64,000 nt of DNA from PALSA-693 sp963702305 (GTDB lineage Bacteria; Actinomycetota; Acidimicrobiia; Acidimicrobiales; Palsa-688): assembly GCA_963702305.1 (NCBI GenBank), contig CAVPBX010000012.1, forward strand, positions 1 through 64,000, in the 5' to 3' direction. Of this stretch, positions 46,125 through 55,593 are shown one piece after another; position 1 is the stretch's first letter; every line of letters starts with the position of its first letter. The notes beneath the pieces are model-generated. The model searched no databases, was not told the origin of the DNA, and saw only the letters and a program-made list of their open reading frames with translations. Position numbers and translations under genes: made by a program.

Positions 46125-47531
46125 ATGGTCGATGTCCGCCTGATTCCAGCCCCCACAGTGTTCGTATTGTATGGCGCCACGGGCGACCTGTCCCATCGCC
46201 TGGTGTTGCCCGCCCTGTTCAGTCTGGCCAAGGAGGGTCTGTTACCTCCGGATTGGCGCATCATCGGCAACGGGCGCGGCGATTGCGCCCACGAGGACTT
46301 CCAGGAGCGGGTCCGCGAGAGCCTCGAGGAATTCGGCCCCAAACCGGCCGAGGGCCCCTGGGAGGAGTTCCGCCAGCGGCTGCGGTTCGCGGGCGGCGGC
46401 TTCGACACCTCCAACCCGGGGAGCCTGCTGGACGTGATCGGCGAGGCCGAGAAGGAGTTGGCCGCGGGAGTCGAGGGACCGCAGCGAATCCACTACCTGG
46501 CCGTGCCCCCCGCCGCGTTCGGACCGCTCACCGAGGCCATCGGCGCCCACGGCCTGGCGGCGCGGTCCCGGGTGGTGTACGAGAAGCCGTTCGGCACGTC
46601 GCCGGAGTCGTTTCGCCAGCTGGACCGGGCCGCCAAACACGTCTTCGACGAGCGACAGATCTACCGCATCGACCATTTCCTCGGCAAAGAGGCGGCCCAG
46701 GACATCCACGTGCTGCGCTTCGCCAACGGCCTGTTCGCCAGCGCCTGGGACCGCCACCACATCGACCGGGTCGAGATCGACGTGCCCGAGACGCTCGACG
46801 TCGGCATGCGCGCCGACTTCTACGAGCACACGGGCGCCATCCTCGACATGATCGTCACCCACTTGTTCCAGCTGGCCGCCGAGGTGGCCATGGAACCTCC
46901 CGAGTCCATCGATCCCGAGCACATCGCCCAGGCCCGCGAGGAAGTCATCGGCAGCTTCCGCCCCCTGACCTGGGACGACGTGGTGGTGGGCCAGTACGAG
47001 GGGTACCGCCAGCTCGAGGGGGTGGCGCCGGACAGCCGGACCGAGACGTTCGCGGCGCTGCGGCTCTGGATCGACAACGACCGCTGGCGCGGCGTGCCGT
47101 TCCTGCTCCGCACCGGCAAGTGCCTGGCGGTCAGCCGCCAGCGGGTGAGCGTGGTCTTCCGGGAACCTCCGACCGGCTTCGGAGACCCGCCGGAGGGCGG
47201 CAACGTGATCACCTTCGAGCTGTCCGGGCCCGGGGAGATCGACCTGACCATGGTGGCCAAGCAGCCCGGGCCGGAACTCACCCTCGCCGCCGCGAGGGCC
47301 CGGCTACCCCTGGGCGAGGCGTTCCATACCCCCGCCCTGCCCGCGTACGCCCGGTTGATCCACGACGTGTTGCTGGGCGACCGGTCGCTGTTCACCCGAC
47401 CCGACGGCCTGGCCCACGTGTGGACCGTCGCCGCCGCCCTCTTGGCGGACAAACCGGAACCCCGCCCCTACCCGAAGGGTTCCTGGGGACCGGACGCCTG
47501 GCCGGCCGGCGCCCCCGCCATGCTGCCATAG
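46125..47531 (+). CDS. zwf: Glucose-6-phosphate 1-dehydrogenase
   Basis: Oxidises glucose-6-phosphate in the pentose phosphate pathway. It has 468 residues. The NADP-binding loop is VLYGATGDLSHR near 15-26. The substrate motif VVYEKPFGTSPESF is near 145, and the active-site signature YRIDHFLGKEAAQD starts at about 180. GAILDMIVTHLFQLAAEVAM follows near 240. The gene stands alone without opcA, gnd or tal nearby. Length and motifs are complete. Confidence 0.96.
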   Translation: MVDVRLIPAPTVFVLYGATGDLSHRLVLPALFSLAKEGLLPPDWRIIGNGRGDCAHEDFQERVRESLEEFGPKPAEGPWEEFRQRLRFAGGGFDTSNPGSLLDVIGEAEKELAAGVEGPQRIHYLAVPPAAFGPLTEAIGAHGLAARSRVVYEKPFGTSPESFRQLDRAAKHVFDERQIYRIDHFLGKEAAQDIHVLRFANGLFASAWDRHHIDRVEIDVPETLDVGMRADFYEHTGAILDMIVTHLFQLAAEVAMEPPESIDPEHIAQAREEVIGSFRPLTWDDVVVGQYEGYRQLEGVAPDSRTETFAALRLWIDNDRWRGVPFLLRTGKCLAVSRQRVSVVFREPPTGFGDPPEGGNVITFELSGPGEIDLTMVAKQPGPELTLAAARARLPLGEAFHTPALPAYARLIHDVLLGDRSLFTRPDGLAHVWTVAAALLADKPEPRPYPKGSWGPDAWPAGAPAMLP

Positions 47532-47615
47532 GGCCGGACCGGCCTGGCGGGTGGGGCCGGGACTGTCGGGCTAGCCTGCGGAGGTGCCCACGCCTGCCTG
47601 TGGCGGGATCGCGGG

Positions 47616-49208
47616 GTGACGACCCAGGCGGTCCCGAGCCTCCACGTTGTCGAGGTTCCTCCTGCGGCACGCCCCTTGGCCGGTCGCGACCGGCTGGTGG
47701 TCGGCGCCCTCGTCGGCTTGGCCCTGGTCCTGCGGGCCCCCAACCTGGGCCGGGCCTACTGGATCGACGAGGGGATCAGCGTCGGGATCGCCTCGCACCC
47801 GGCCCGCCAGATCCCCGGCCTGCTGCGCATGGACGGGTCACCGCCCCTCTTCTACCTCCTCCTCCACTTCTGGATTCGGCTGTTCGGCACCTCGCCCACC
47901 GCCACCCACCTGCTGGCTTTGCTCGCCTCGCTGGTGACCATCCCCCTCGCCTACTGGGTCGGCCGCGATCTTTTCGACCGGCGCGCCGGGCTGGCCGCCG
48001 CGGCCTTGATGGCCACCAACCCGTTCCTCGGCTGGTACTCCACCGAGACCCGGATGTATCCCCTGGTGGTGGCCTTGTCCATCGCCGGCCTGGGCCTGGC
48101 CGTGCGGGCGGTGCGGGACCGCAGGTGGGGCCCGGGCGTCGCCGCCATCGTGGTCTTCGCGGCGCTGCTGTACACCCACAACTGGGGGCTGTACCTGTTC
48201 GGGGCCACCGCCGTCGTGCTGGCGGGGCTGGCCGTGCTCCGGGGGGACCGCCGGCTCGCGGTCTCGGTAGCCGCCGCCGCGGTGGTGGTCGTGCTGCTGT
48301 GGCTGCCGTGGGTGCCGTCGCTGGTCGACCAGGCCCAGAACACCGCCGCCCCCTGGGCCGTCCACCCGGTGATCGGGGACTTCTTCGCCGATCAGGCGTC
48401 GGCGCTCGGCGGCACCCTCGGGTTCGTGGTGGCTCCGGTTCTGGCGTTCGGCGCCTGGTGGACCCGCCGGCGCCACTCGGCCGGCGACGGGCACGTCGCG
48501 GGCTTCCTGTGCGCCATCGGGATCCTTACCGCCCTGGCCGGCTGGGTCGCGGCCCAGTTGGAGCCGTCGTGGACGGTGCGCTACCTGGCGGTGGTGGTGG
48601 CCCCGCTGCTGCTGGCCGCGGCCGGCGCCCTGGCCCCGAGCCGCCAGGGCCGGAGGATCGTGGTAGGCGTCTGCGTCCTGCTGGCGGCCTGGAGCGCCAT
48701 CGGGTCGTTGCTGCCCAACCCCAACTCCCGGTACGCCAAGAGCAACGTGGCCGCGGTGGCCCGGGCCGCCTCGGCCGGCCTGGCCCCCGGCGACGTGGTG
48801 GTGGTCACCCAGACCGAGCAGGTGGCGGTGCTCGCCCACTACCTCCCCAAGGGGCTGGTGTACGTCACCCCCACCGGTCCGGTTCGCGACCCCTTCGTCG
48901 TCGACTGGCGCAACATCGTGAGCCGGTTGAACGCGGCCCGGCCCTGCACGGCCGTCAACCCCACCATCCAGGCCCTGCCGGTGGGGGCCTTGGTGCTCGA
49001 GATCAACCCGGTCCGCCAGTTGGGGGCCAACGGATCCGCCTGGTACCGGGCCGTCAATGCCCAGGTGGCCGACATCGACCGGATGCTCGCCACCGATCCG
49101 TCGTTGGTCGCGGTGGGGTCGTACCAGCAGGCGACCAAGCCGCGGCCCTACAGCCCGGTGATCGGCGAGCTGTTCCAGCGGACCGCCGGCGCCAACCCGT
49201 GTCGGTAG
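47616..49208 (+). CDS. GT-C family (PMT/ArnT-like) membrane glycosyltransferase
   Basis: 530 residues with about ten membrane segments. It uses a polyprenyl-phosphate sugar to glycosylate an extracytoplasmic acceptor. The catalytic acidic pair of the first external loop is in AYWIDEGISVGIASHPA near 48-64, followed by DGSPPLFYLLLHFWIRLFG, typical of PMT_2-type enzymes. GWYSTETRMYPLVVAL near 140 is also characteristic. The C-terminal part is soluble. It starts at a GTG; its stop lies inside the next gene, which begins at 49199. Confidence 0.85.
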   Translation: MTTQAVPSLHVVEVPPAARPLAGRDRLVVGALVGLALVLRAPNLGRAYWIDEGISVGIASHPARQIPGLLRMDGSPPLFYLLLHFWIRLFGTSPTATHLLALLASLVTIPLAYWVGRDLFDRRAGLAAAALMATNPFLGWYSTETRMYPLVVALSIAGLGLAVRAVRDRRWGPGVAAIVVFAALLYTHNWGLYLFGATAVVLAGLAVLRGDRRLAVSVAAAAVVVVLLWLPWVPSLVDQAQNTAAPWAVHPVIGDFFADQASALGGTLGFVVAPVLAFGAWWTRRRHSAGDGHVAGFLCAIGILTALAGWVAAQLEPSWTVRYLAVVVAPLLLAAAGALAPSRQGRRIVVGVCVLLAAWSAIGSLLPNPNSRYAKSNVAAVARAASAGLAPGDVVVVTQTEQVAVLAHYLPKGLVYVTPTGPVRDPFVVDWRNIVSRLNAARPCTAVNPTIQALPVGALVLEINPVRQLGANGSAWYRAVNAQVADIDRMLATDPSLVAVGSYQQATKPRPYSPVIGELFQRTAGANPCR

Positions 49209-50863
49209 CGGCCGCCGCCGCCCCACCCCCTGCCCCGCCGGCCTGGCGTCAGGTGCGGTGGGCCGCGGGGCCCCCACTGTTGGCCGCGGCGGCGGTGGGA
49301 CTGGGCCTGCTGCTCGGCTGGCGGGGGGTGGACCTGCCGGCGCAGCTGTACCGGGTGGCCAGCTTCCGGGCCCACGGGCTGACGATCTGGGACAGCCAGT
49401 GGTTCGGCGGCCACTGGACCCTGAGCTACAGCGTGCTCTTCCCAGCCCTGGCCGCGCTGGGCGGGGTGGCGGCCGTCACCGTGCTGACCGCCGCCGTTGC
49501 GGCCCTCGCCTTCGACCGCCTCGCCGTGGCCCATCTGGGGGCGGGCGGCCGGCAGGCGTCGGTCGTGTTCGCGGTGAGCACGGTGGTGCAGAGCGCCATC
49601 GGTCAGTTGCCGTTCCTGGCCGGCGAGGCGCTGGGCCTGTGTGCGTGCTGGGCGGCCAGCCGCAACCGGTGGGCCGCCGCCGCGGCCCTGGCCCTGGGGG
49701 CGTCCCTGACGAGCCCGCTGGCGGGGGCTTTCGTCATGGTGGCCATGGCCGGGTGGGCGCTCACCCAGTGGGCAGCGGGCCGTGGCGCGGCGGCGGCCGT
49801 CCGGGTCCGTCCCCTGGTCCGAGCCGGCGCGGTGATCCTCGCCGGCGGGGCGCCGATCGTCATCTCAGCCGTCCTTTTTCCCGGGCAGGGCGACATGCCG
49901 TACCCCGGTGTCGACTACGCCTGGGAGCTGGCCGTGGCCGCCGGCCTGTGGGTCAGCGCCGGGCGGGGCCATCCGGCGCTGCGGTCCGGCCTGCTGGTCT
50001 ACGCGGCCGCCGCCACCGCGGCCGAGCTCGTCCCGTCGGCCGTCGGCGGCAACGTCGGCCGGTTGGAGGACGTGCTCGCCCTCCCCCTGGCGGTGGGCCT
50101 GCTGTGGCCCCACCCCGCCCTGGGCCGGCGGCTGGTGCTGCCCCTCGTCGCCGTCCCGCTGCTCCTGTCGCAGTGGGGGCCGGCGTGGGGCGCCATGACC
50201 ACCAACGCCGGTCAACCTTCGACCCACCGGGCCTACTTCGCCCCGCTGCTGGCCGCCCTGACCGGCGCCGCGGCCGCCGGGCCGGCGGGCCGGGTCGAGG
50301 TGGTGCCGACCGAGTTCCACTGGGAGTCGGTGTACGTGGCTTCCGCGGTGGCGCTGGCCCGGGGGTGGGAGCGGCAACTGGACGAGGCGGACGCTCCCCT
50401 CTTTTACGGCCCGGCTGCCGGACTCGACGCCGCGTCGTACCGGGCCTGGCTCCTCGACAACGGCGTCCGTTTTGTCGCCCTCGCCGACGCCCCGCTCGAC
50501 CAGGCGGGCCGGGCCGAAGCCCGGTTGGTCGCCACCGGCGTCCCGGGACTGCAGCTGGTATGGCGCTCGCCCCACTGGCGGCTGTACCAGGTCCTCGACA
50601 GCTCCGGCATTGTGGCCGGCCCCGCCCACCTGGTGCGCCAGAACGGCGACCGGGTGACCGTGGCGACCCCGGCGGCGGGGCCGGTGCTGGTCCGGGTCCG
50701 CTACAGCCCGGACTGGGAGCTGACAGCCGGCGCCGGCTGCGTGGCCCCCGCGCCGCCTCCGCCGGGAGTCCACGCCGGCGGGACGTGGGTCCGGGTGGAG
50801 GCCCCCGGGGCCGAGCAATTCACCCTGCGGTTGTCGTTGCTGGGGCACCGGCCCGGCTGCTAA
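49199..50863 (+). CDS. Large GT-C-like membrane protein (paralogue of 34002 gene)
   Basis: 554 residues, overlapping the glycosyltransferase stop by 10 bases. It shares with the 34002 protein the loop HGLTIWDSQWFGGHWTLSYS, the mid segment SAIGQLPFLAGEALGLCACW, ALARGWERQLDEADAPLFYG and LVWRSPHWRLYQVLDSSG. About ten membrane segments and an external C-terminal domain are visible. Co-translation with a PMT-type enzyme suggests a sugar transfer or lipid-linked glycan role. The family is not recognised by name. Confidence 0.78.
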   Translation: MSVAAAAAPPPAPPAWRQVRWAAGPPLLAAAAVGLGLLLGWRGVDLPAQLYRVASFRAHGLTIWDSQWFGGHWTLSYSVLFPALAALGGVAAVTVLTAAVAALAFDRLAVAHLGAGGRQASVVFAVSTVVQSAIGQLPFLAGEALGLCACWAASRNRWAAAAALALGASLTSPLAGAFVMVAMAGWALTQWAAGRGAAAAVRVRPLVRAGAVILAGGAPIVISAVLFPGQGDMPYPGVDYAWELAVAAGLWVSAGRGHPALRSGLLVYAAAATAAELVPSAVGGNVGRLEDVLALPLAVGLLWPHPALGRRLVLPLVAVPLLLSQWGPAWGAMTTNAGQPSTHRAYFAPLLAALTGAAAAGPAGRVEVVPTEFHWESVYVASAVALARGWERQLDEADAPLFYGPAAGLDAASYRAWLLDNGVRFVALADAPLDQAGRAEARLVATGVPGLQLVWRSPHWRLYQVLDSSGIVAGPAHLVRQNGDRVTVATPAAGPVLVRVRYSPDWELTAGAGCVAPAPPPPGVHAGGTWVRVEAPGAEQFTLRLSLLGHRPGC

Positions 50864-50877
50864 CCGGGGCGGAGGCC

Positions 50878-51360
50878 TCAGCGCCGGGGCGGCGGCCGGC
50901 GGACACGGAGGAACCGGGCACCCCGCCAGGTGGCCGCGGCCAGCACCGCCAGGGCGGCGCCCTCCACCCAAATGCTGAGGTGCACGAAGGCGGCGTTGGA
51001 GGAGTCCTGGAAGCCAAACAGGCCGACGTTGATGCTGATGATCAACGACCCCAGCGTGGCCGCGGCGGCCAGCGCCCCGGCGAGGGTGGCCAGGGCCAGA
51101 TAGCGACGGGCCGCGAACACCACCGCCACGGCCACCGCCACCGCCCCGACGAAGTTGGCGAGGAACAGGTTGCCGATGCTCGGCAGGTACTTGTAGCCCT
51201 GTTGCCAGAGGTGCAGATGGATCCAGCCCATCCAGGCCAGCAGGCCGGCGCCGGCGATCCGCCCGACCGCCAGGTCGAACGGCGCGGCCCACGCCCGTAT
51301 TGGTGCAGGTGGTGCAGTGGGCGACGGGGCGGCGGGCCAGCTCAAGGGTTCTCCGTTCAT
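50878..51360 (-). CDS. Four-segment membrane protein, unknown
   Basis: 160 residues. After a Pro/Ala-rich start come four hydrophobic segments (LAVGRIAGAGLLAWMGWIHL, LFLANFVGAVAVAVAVVFAA, LATLAGALAAAATLGSLIIS and LSIWVEGAALAVLAAATW) and a basic Arg/Pro end. HLHLWQQGYKYLPSIGNLF between the first two recurs in uncharacterised actinobacterial membrane proteins. It is convergent with the 49199 gene and diverges from the sigma factor gene. No function is assigned. Confidence 0.6.
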   Translation of the reverse strand: MNGEPLSWPAAPSPTAPPAPIRAWAAPFDLAVGRIAGAGLLAWMGWIHLHLWQQGYKYLPSIGNLFLANFVGAVAVAVAVVFAARRYLALATLAGALAAAATLGSLIISINVGLFGFQDSSNAAFVHLSIWVEGAALAVLAAATWRGARFLRVRRPPPRR

Positions 51361-51497
51361 CGGTCGTTGGCATCCAGATACGCCGGCGGCCCACTACGAG
51401 ATGGCTCCCGGCCACATTTTGTCGACTCGAACAATCCGTCTGGAGCCGGCGCTCGTATCATTGTTCGTGGCAGCGCATCGGACTCCCCGCGGAGCGG

Positions 51498-52046
51498 ATG
51501 GCAGACGATGCCCTGCTCGCGGGGTTGAACACCGGGGGCCCGGACGTGGGCTTGGCCTTCGTCCGCCGCTTCCAGCGCCATGTGTTCGGTGTGGCCCTTG
51601 CCGTAGTGGGCGATCCGGGCGTAGCCGAAGATGTCGCCCAGCAGACCTTCGAACGGGCCTGGCGGCGGGCCGCCAGCTTCGACGCGGCCCGGGGTTCGGT
51701 GCGCACCTGGCTCACGACCATCGCCCACAACCTGGCCATCGACGCGGTCCGGGCCCGCAAACCGACCCCCGTCGACCCCACCGACCTCATCCGGCTCTTC
51801 GGGCCCGGCCATGACGAGCCAGAGGCCCGGACCCTCCAGACCGAAGCAGCCGACGAGCTGCGCACCGCCATCGGCGGCCTGCCGCCCGAGCAGGCGCGGG
51901 CGGTGGTCATGGCCGGGGTGTACGGCATGACCGCCCAGGAAGTGGCCGACGCCGACGGCATACCCCTGGGGACCGCCAAAACCCGGATACGCAGCGCCAT
52001 GATCAAGCTTCGCCACGCCCTGGAGCCGCAAAGGGCCCAACCATGA
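51498..52046 (+). CDS. ECF-family RNA polymerase sigma factor
   Basis: 182 residues. The ATG at 51498 follows GGAGCGG. Region 2 is FVRRFQRHVFGVALAVVGDP with AEDVAQQTFERAWRRAASFD. Region 4 is LPPEQARAVVMAGVYGMTAQ with IPLGTAKTRIRSAMIKLRHA. Its stop overlaps the ATG of the anti-sigma gene (ATGA), the classic paired arrangement. Promoter targets unknown. Confidence 0.94.
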   Translation: MADDALLAGLNTGGPDVGLAFVRRFQRHVFGVALAVVGDPGVAEDVAQQTFERAWRRAASFDAARGSVRTWLTTIAHNLAIDAVRARKPTPVDPTDLIRLFGPGHDEPEARTLQTEAADELRTAIGGLPPEQARAVVMAGVYGMTAQEVADADGIPLGTAKTRIRSAMIKLRHALEPQRAQP

Positions 52047-52741
52047 ACGATCCCACCTGCACGGAAGTCCACGATGCCGCAGCCGAGTACGCCCTCGACA
52101 TCCTCGAACCCGAGCAGCGCAGCGCCGTCGCGGCCCATCTGATCCGGTGCCCCGAGTGCCGGGCTGAGGTGGAGGCCATGTCCACCGTCGGGGCCCGGCT
52201 GCTGGACCTGGTCCCGGGCACCGAGCCCCCGCTCGGCTTCGACCGCCGGGTGCTGGCTCGGGTGCGCCCCCGCCGACGCCGCGGGCCGTGGCCGGTGGGA
52301 CGGACCAGCCGGTGGGTCAGCGGACGGTCCGGGGTCCTGGCCGGCGTGGCGTCACTGGCCGCGGCCGCGGCGGTGATCGTCGGCGCCCTCGGGGGCTTCT
52401 CGGGCGGCACCGCCGCCCACCCGACCCCGAGGATCGTGACCGCCGCCCTCGTCGAAGGCACCCGCAACGTCGGCGACGTCTACCTCACGGTGGACAAGTC
52501 GCTCACCGGGGACAAGTCGCCGTGGCTGCACATGGAGGTGCACGGCGCCACCGGGGCCGACAAGGTGACCTGCGAGCTGCTCGCCAAGGACGGAAGCATC
52601 ATGCGGCTGGGGTCCTTTGACCTCATCCACGGGAGCGGCTCCTGGGGCGCCCCGGACAGCACCGGCCCGGCCGGCGTGTCGGGAGTGCGCCTGGTCGGCG
52701 GCACCGGTCAGGTGATCGCCACCGCCGTCTTCCGGCCCTGA
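52043..52741 (+). CDS. Anti-sigma factor with zinc-binding domain
   Basis: Membrane-anchored partner of the preceding ECF factor, 232 residues. The cytoplasmic zinc anti-sigma motif is H32, C36 and C39 (AHLIRCPECR). One membrane segment (about 94-116, GVLAGVASLAAAAAVIVGAL) follows an Arg-rich stretch. The external C-terminal domain of about 115 residues (MEVHGATGADKVTCELLAKD) ends in GGTGQVIATAVFRP and is probably the sensing part. The two genes share ATGA, implying coupled translation. Confidence 0.92.
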   Translation: MNDPTCTEVHDAAAEYALDILEPEQRSAVAAHLIRCPECRAEVEAMSTVGARLLDLVPGTEPPLGFDRRVLARVRPRRRRGPWPVGRTSRWVSGRSGVLAGVASLAAAAAVIVGALGGFSGGTAAHPTPRIVTAALVEGTRNVGDVYLTVDKSLTGDKSPWLHMEVHGATGADKVTCELLAKDGSIMRLGSFDLIHGSGSWGAPDSTGPAGVSGVRLVGGTGQVIATAVFRP

Positions 52742-52795
52742 CTGACTAGGGTCCCCCTCGGTGCGCTCCCAGCCACGAAGGGGAAGGAAGTTGCG

Positions 52796-53384
52796 GTGCC
52801 GGGCATCTACCCGCTCAACCTTGATGTCACCAGCCCGCGAGCGCGTCCCCCGCTGGCGACCGTTCGTCAACTGGGTCCTCGTCCTCCCCCACCTGCTCTG
52901 GCTGGTGCCCCTCCGGCTCGGGGCGGCGGTGGTCAGCGTGCTGGGCTGGTTCGCCATCATGGGCACCGGCCGCCTCCCCGAGAGCTGGAGCGACTACATC
53001 ATGGGCGTCCTCCGCTACCAATGGCGGGTGGCGGCCTTCCTCTACGGATGGACCGATCGGTACCCGCCGTTCAACCCGCCGGCCGGGCATGTGGATCCCG
53101 GCGACTACCCGGCGGTGCTCTACTGCGCCCGGCCCCTGGATCGCAACCGGCTGACGGTGGGGCTCCGGGCCATCCTGGTGCTCCCCCAGCTACTGGCACT
53201 GGTCGCGGTCGCCCTCGCGGTGGGTGCGACCCTGACGGCCGGCTGGTTCGTGGTGGTGGCGACCGGGCAGTGGCCGGACGGGCTGCGCCGCGTCGCGGTC
53301 GGCGGGGTGCGGTGGACCAGCCGGGTCGAGGCCTTCGCCCATCTGGTCACCGACGAATACCCCCCATTCGGCATCGAGGCGTGA
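52796..53384 (+). CDS. DUF4389 membrane protein, one-base frameshift near start
   Basis: A GTG at 52796 with a GGGGAAGGA ribosome site starts VPGIYPLNLDVTSPRA, then the family sequence continues in another frame: ERVPRWRPFVNWVLVLPHLL. Removing one base near 52842 gives a 195-residue protein with the typical DUF4389 opening. Two copies of a two-segment unit are seen, each followed by a Tyr/Pro-rich loop (YGWTDRYPPFNPP and LVTDEYPPFGIEA). A start at ATG 52824 would avoid the frameshift but lose the conserved N-terminus. Function unknown. Confidence 0.7.
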
Positions 53385-53423
53385 GGGTGCGGGTAGGCGG
53401 GCTCGAGCCGGAGGTACCCGCCC

Positions 53424-54111
53424 GTGAGTGACGCCCGTCCGCCCGGCGCGGGAGACGCCGACTCGGCTCCCCTGAATACCGGTGGTCCGGCCTCCCTGCC
53501 GCCGGGATCGTCGCCGTGGGAGGACGACCCGGACCTGTTGCCCCGATTGCCGGCCGCCGGCGCCGGCGACCGGCCCGAGTGGGGGCCGCCCGACCCGGCG
53601 GCGGTCTCCGGGCCGCCCTGGCCGGTCCTGGTGGCATCCGGGCCCTACACCCCGCCGGACCTGCTGCGCTGGCCGGTGGCCGTCGGCGTGGCCGCCGTGC
53701 TGGTCTACCTGCTGTCGGTGATCATCAGCGGCGGGTCGGGCCCGGGCGTCGCGGCGTCGCAGGCGTCGTGGCTGGCGGCCAACGATCGATGGATCGTGGC
53801 CCTCAACCGCGACCAGGACGCCCTGCCGCGCCGATACCCCGGCCGCCGGCGCCAGCCAGGCGCGCTGGCTCGCGGACTGGCAGCACCTGCGTGACGACGC
53901 GGAGGCGGCCGCGGCGGCGCCGAGCCCGGGTGGGCGGGCGACGGTGCCGTGGCGGGAGATGCTCAACGACTACGCGGCCGGGTCGTCGGCCATCCTCCAA
54001 GGGCTCGCCACCCGCAACCCGGCCGAGGTCGCCGCCGCCGGGCGCGACGTGGTGGCCGGCGATGCCGCCGCCCGCCGCTTCAATCAGGCCATGCCCGTCA
54101 TCCGGTCGTAG
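53424..54111 (+). CDS. Single-pass membrane protein, unknown, one-base frameshift
   Basis: Starts at a GTG with an acidic Pro/Gly-rich cytoplasmic part of about 85 residues, then a membrane segment (WPVAVGVAAVLVYLLSVIIS). The external part opens with ASQASWLAANDRWIVALNRD. Near 53825 the frame changes, and the other frame continues QARWLADWQHLRDDAEAAAA and ends NQAMPVIRS at 54111. With one base removed the locus gives 228 residues. The repeated WLA-type helices suggest a helical external domain. No family recognised. It is convergent with surE. Confidence 0.55.
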
Positions 54112-54118
54112 CCAGGCG

Positions 54119-54979
54119 TCAGGACGGGCCGACGAGGGCGTCGAGGGACGCCGCGATGGCCGCCTCGGCCGCCTCGGCCGCAGCCGGCGCGGTACTTTCC
54201 CGCCGCACCCGAGCCTCGGCGAGCGGGCCGAGCAGGGTCACCGAGACCAGGTCGCGTTCCACCGCGCCGCCGTCGGTGCCTTCGGGCAGCGAGACCGTGT
54301 CGCCCCATTTCATCGCCACCCGGAAGCTGCCGGGATGGCCGGCCTTCGGCTCCAGGTTGGCCTCCGCGATCACCCGGGGCGGGATCCGCCCGATGGTGGT
54401 GTGCCGCCACCCGGCCATCTCCTTGACGGCCAGGTTCGGCACGTTGACGTTGGCCACGACCGGTTCGCCCGGCGCCCCGGCCACCAGGGCCCCCACGACG
54501 GTGGCGGCGACCACGGCCGCGGCGTCCCACATCTGACCGTCGAGCATCTCGTCCCACCCCTGACCCTCGACCCCGAAACCCCGCACCGCCTGGCTCACCG
54601 CCACCCCGCTGATGCCGCCGGCCCGGGCCGTGAGCGCGGCGCCGACGGTGCCGGAGTGGTACACCGACCGGCCCACGTTGACGCCGGGGTTGATGCCCGC
54701 GACCACCAGATCGAAGGGTGGCCCGAAGGCGCCCAACCGGGCGAACATCACGCACAACGCCGGCGGCCCGCTCACCGACCAGGCGATCGGGACGTCGTCG
54801 ATGCGGGCCAGGTGCACCTCCGGCTGGATGCGGTGCAGGGCACCCAGGGCGGCGCCCGCGCCGGAGTACTCGTCGTCCGGGGCGACCACGGTGACGTCGC
54901 CGTGCGCCATCAGGGCCCGGGCCAGCACGTGCAGGCCCTCGGAGTCGATGCCGTCGTCGTTGGTCACCAGGATGCGCAC
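54119..54979 (-). CDS. surE: 5'/3'-nucleotidase SurE
   Basis: Dephosphorylates nucleoside monophosphates in the cytoplasm. It has 286 residues and starts MRILVTNDDGIDSEGLHVLA, with the metal-binding Asp pair D9 and D10. VTVVAPDDEYSGAGAA supplies the conserved Ser, and VVAGINPGVNVGRSVYHSGT near 95-115 the Asn and Gly-rich loop. The C-terminal region (ESTAPAAAEAAEAAIAASLD) is longer than in enteric SurE and Ala-rich. Confidence 0.93.
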   Translation of the reverse strand: MRILVTNDDGIDSEGLHVLARALMAHGDVTVVAPDDEYSGAGAALGALHRIQPEVHLARIDDVPIAWSVSGPPALCVMFARLGAFGPPFDLVVAGINPGVNVGRSVYHSGTVGAALTARAGGISGVAVSQAVRGFGVEGQGWDEMLDGQMWDAAAVVAATVVGALVAGAPGEPVVANVNVPNLAVKEMAGWRHTTIGRIPPRVIAEANLEPKAGHPGSFRVAMKWGDTVSLPEGTDGGAVERDLVSVTLLGPLAEARVRRESTAPAAAEAAEAAIAASLDALVGPS

Positions 54980-55016
54980 GGCCCCGGTGTTAGCACGCCC
55001 GGCCTACCCTGGGGGC

Positions 55017-55589
55017 ATGCTCTACGCGTGGGGTTTCGAACGTGTCGGCGTCGTGGCCGGCGACCTGTACTTCGTGGATCCCGAACCCGGGGTCGGTCAG
55101 GAGGGCCCCGAGCGGGGCGTGCGCCTGGAGGTGCGCCTGCTCGACCGGCCGCCGCTGACCGGTTCGATCTACGCGGCGCAGCCGATCGTCATCGACCGGC
55201 CGGTCTGGCGGGCCGACCTGCTCGAATCCGTGGCCGGGCCGGCCGGGAGCCACGATCGCACCCACCACCACCCGCATTTCCGGGGTTGGGAACCGGGCCG
55301 GCGCCAGTTCGACCCGGCGCTGTCCGCCGATCCCGTCGGTTGGCTCGAGCGCCAGCTGGCCGACCTGCCGGAGTTGCTCGCCGGCGCGGACATCGACGCG
55401 GACGAGGTAGGCCGGGACGACGCCCTGGATCTGGCCGCCGCCGCGCCCGAGATCGCGGCAGTCGTCGCGGGGCTGCTGGCCCGGGTACGGGCTGGCGAGC
55501 TGGGCCGGGCGCCCGACGGCGAGGACGGCGCCGGCGGGACTGGTGGGACGGTTGGGGTGGGCCTGGCGGTGCGGGCCGGCTGGCTCTGA
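55017..55589 (+). CDS. Conserved hypothetical protein
   Basis: 190 residues, cytoplasmic in appearance. It opens MLYAWGFERVGVVAGDLYFV and has a beta-rich half (LEVRLLDRPPLTGSIYAAQP, RPVWRADLLESVAG) with a His cluster (HDRTHHHPHFRGWEPGRR). The second half is acidic and helical, ending in a Gly-rich tail. No domain was recognised. The His cluster could bind metal. It diverges from surE and is convergent with the TetR gene. Confidence 0.6.
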   Translation: MLYAWGFERVGVVAGDLYFVDPEPGVGQEGPERGVRLEVRLLDRPPLTGSIYAAQPIVIDRPVWRADLLESVAGPAGSHDRTHHHPHFRGWEPGRRQFDPALSADPVGWLERQLADLPELLAGADIDADEVGRDDALDLAAAAPEIAAVVAGLLARVRAGELGRAPDGEDGAGGTGGTVGVGLAVRAGWL

Positions 55590-55593
55590 GCGC

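Noticed and set aside
46253..50863. A 1536-residue open frame spanning zwf to the membrane protein
   Set aside because: Only its last third (from 49199) is a real gene; the rest is an Arg/Pro/Gly-rich shadow of zwf and the glycosyltransferase, caused by high GC.
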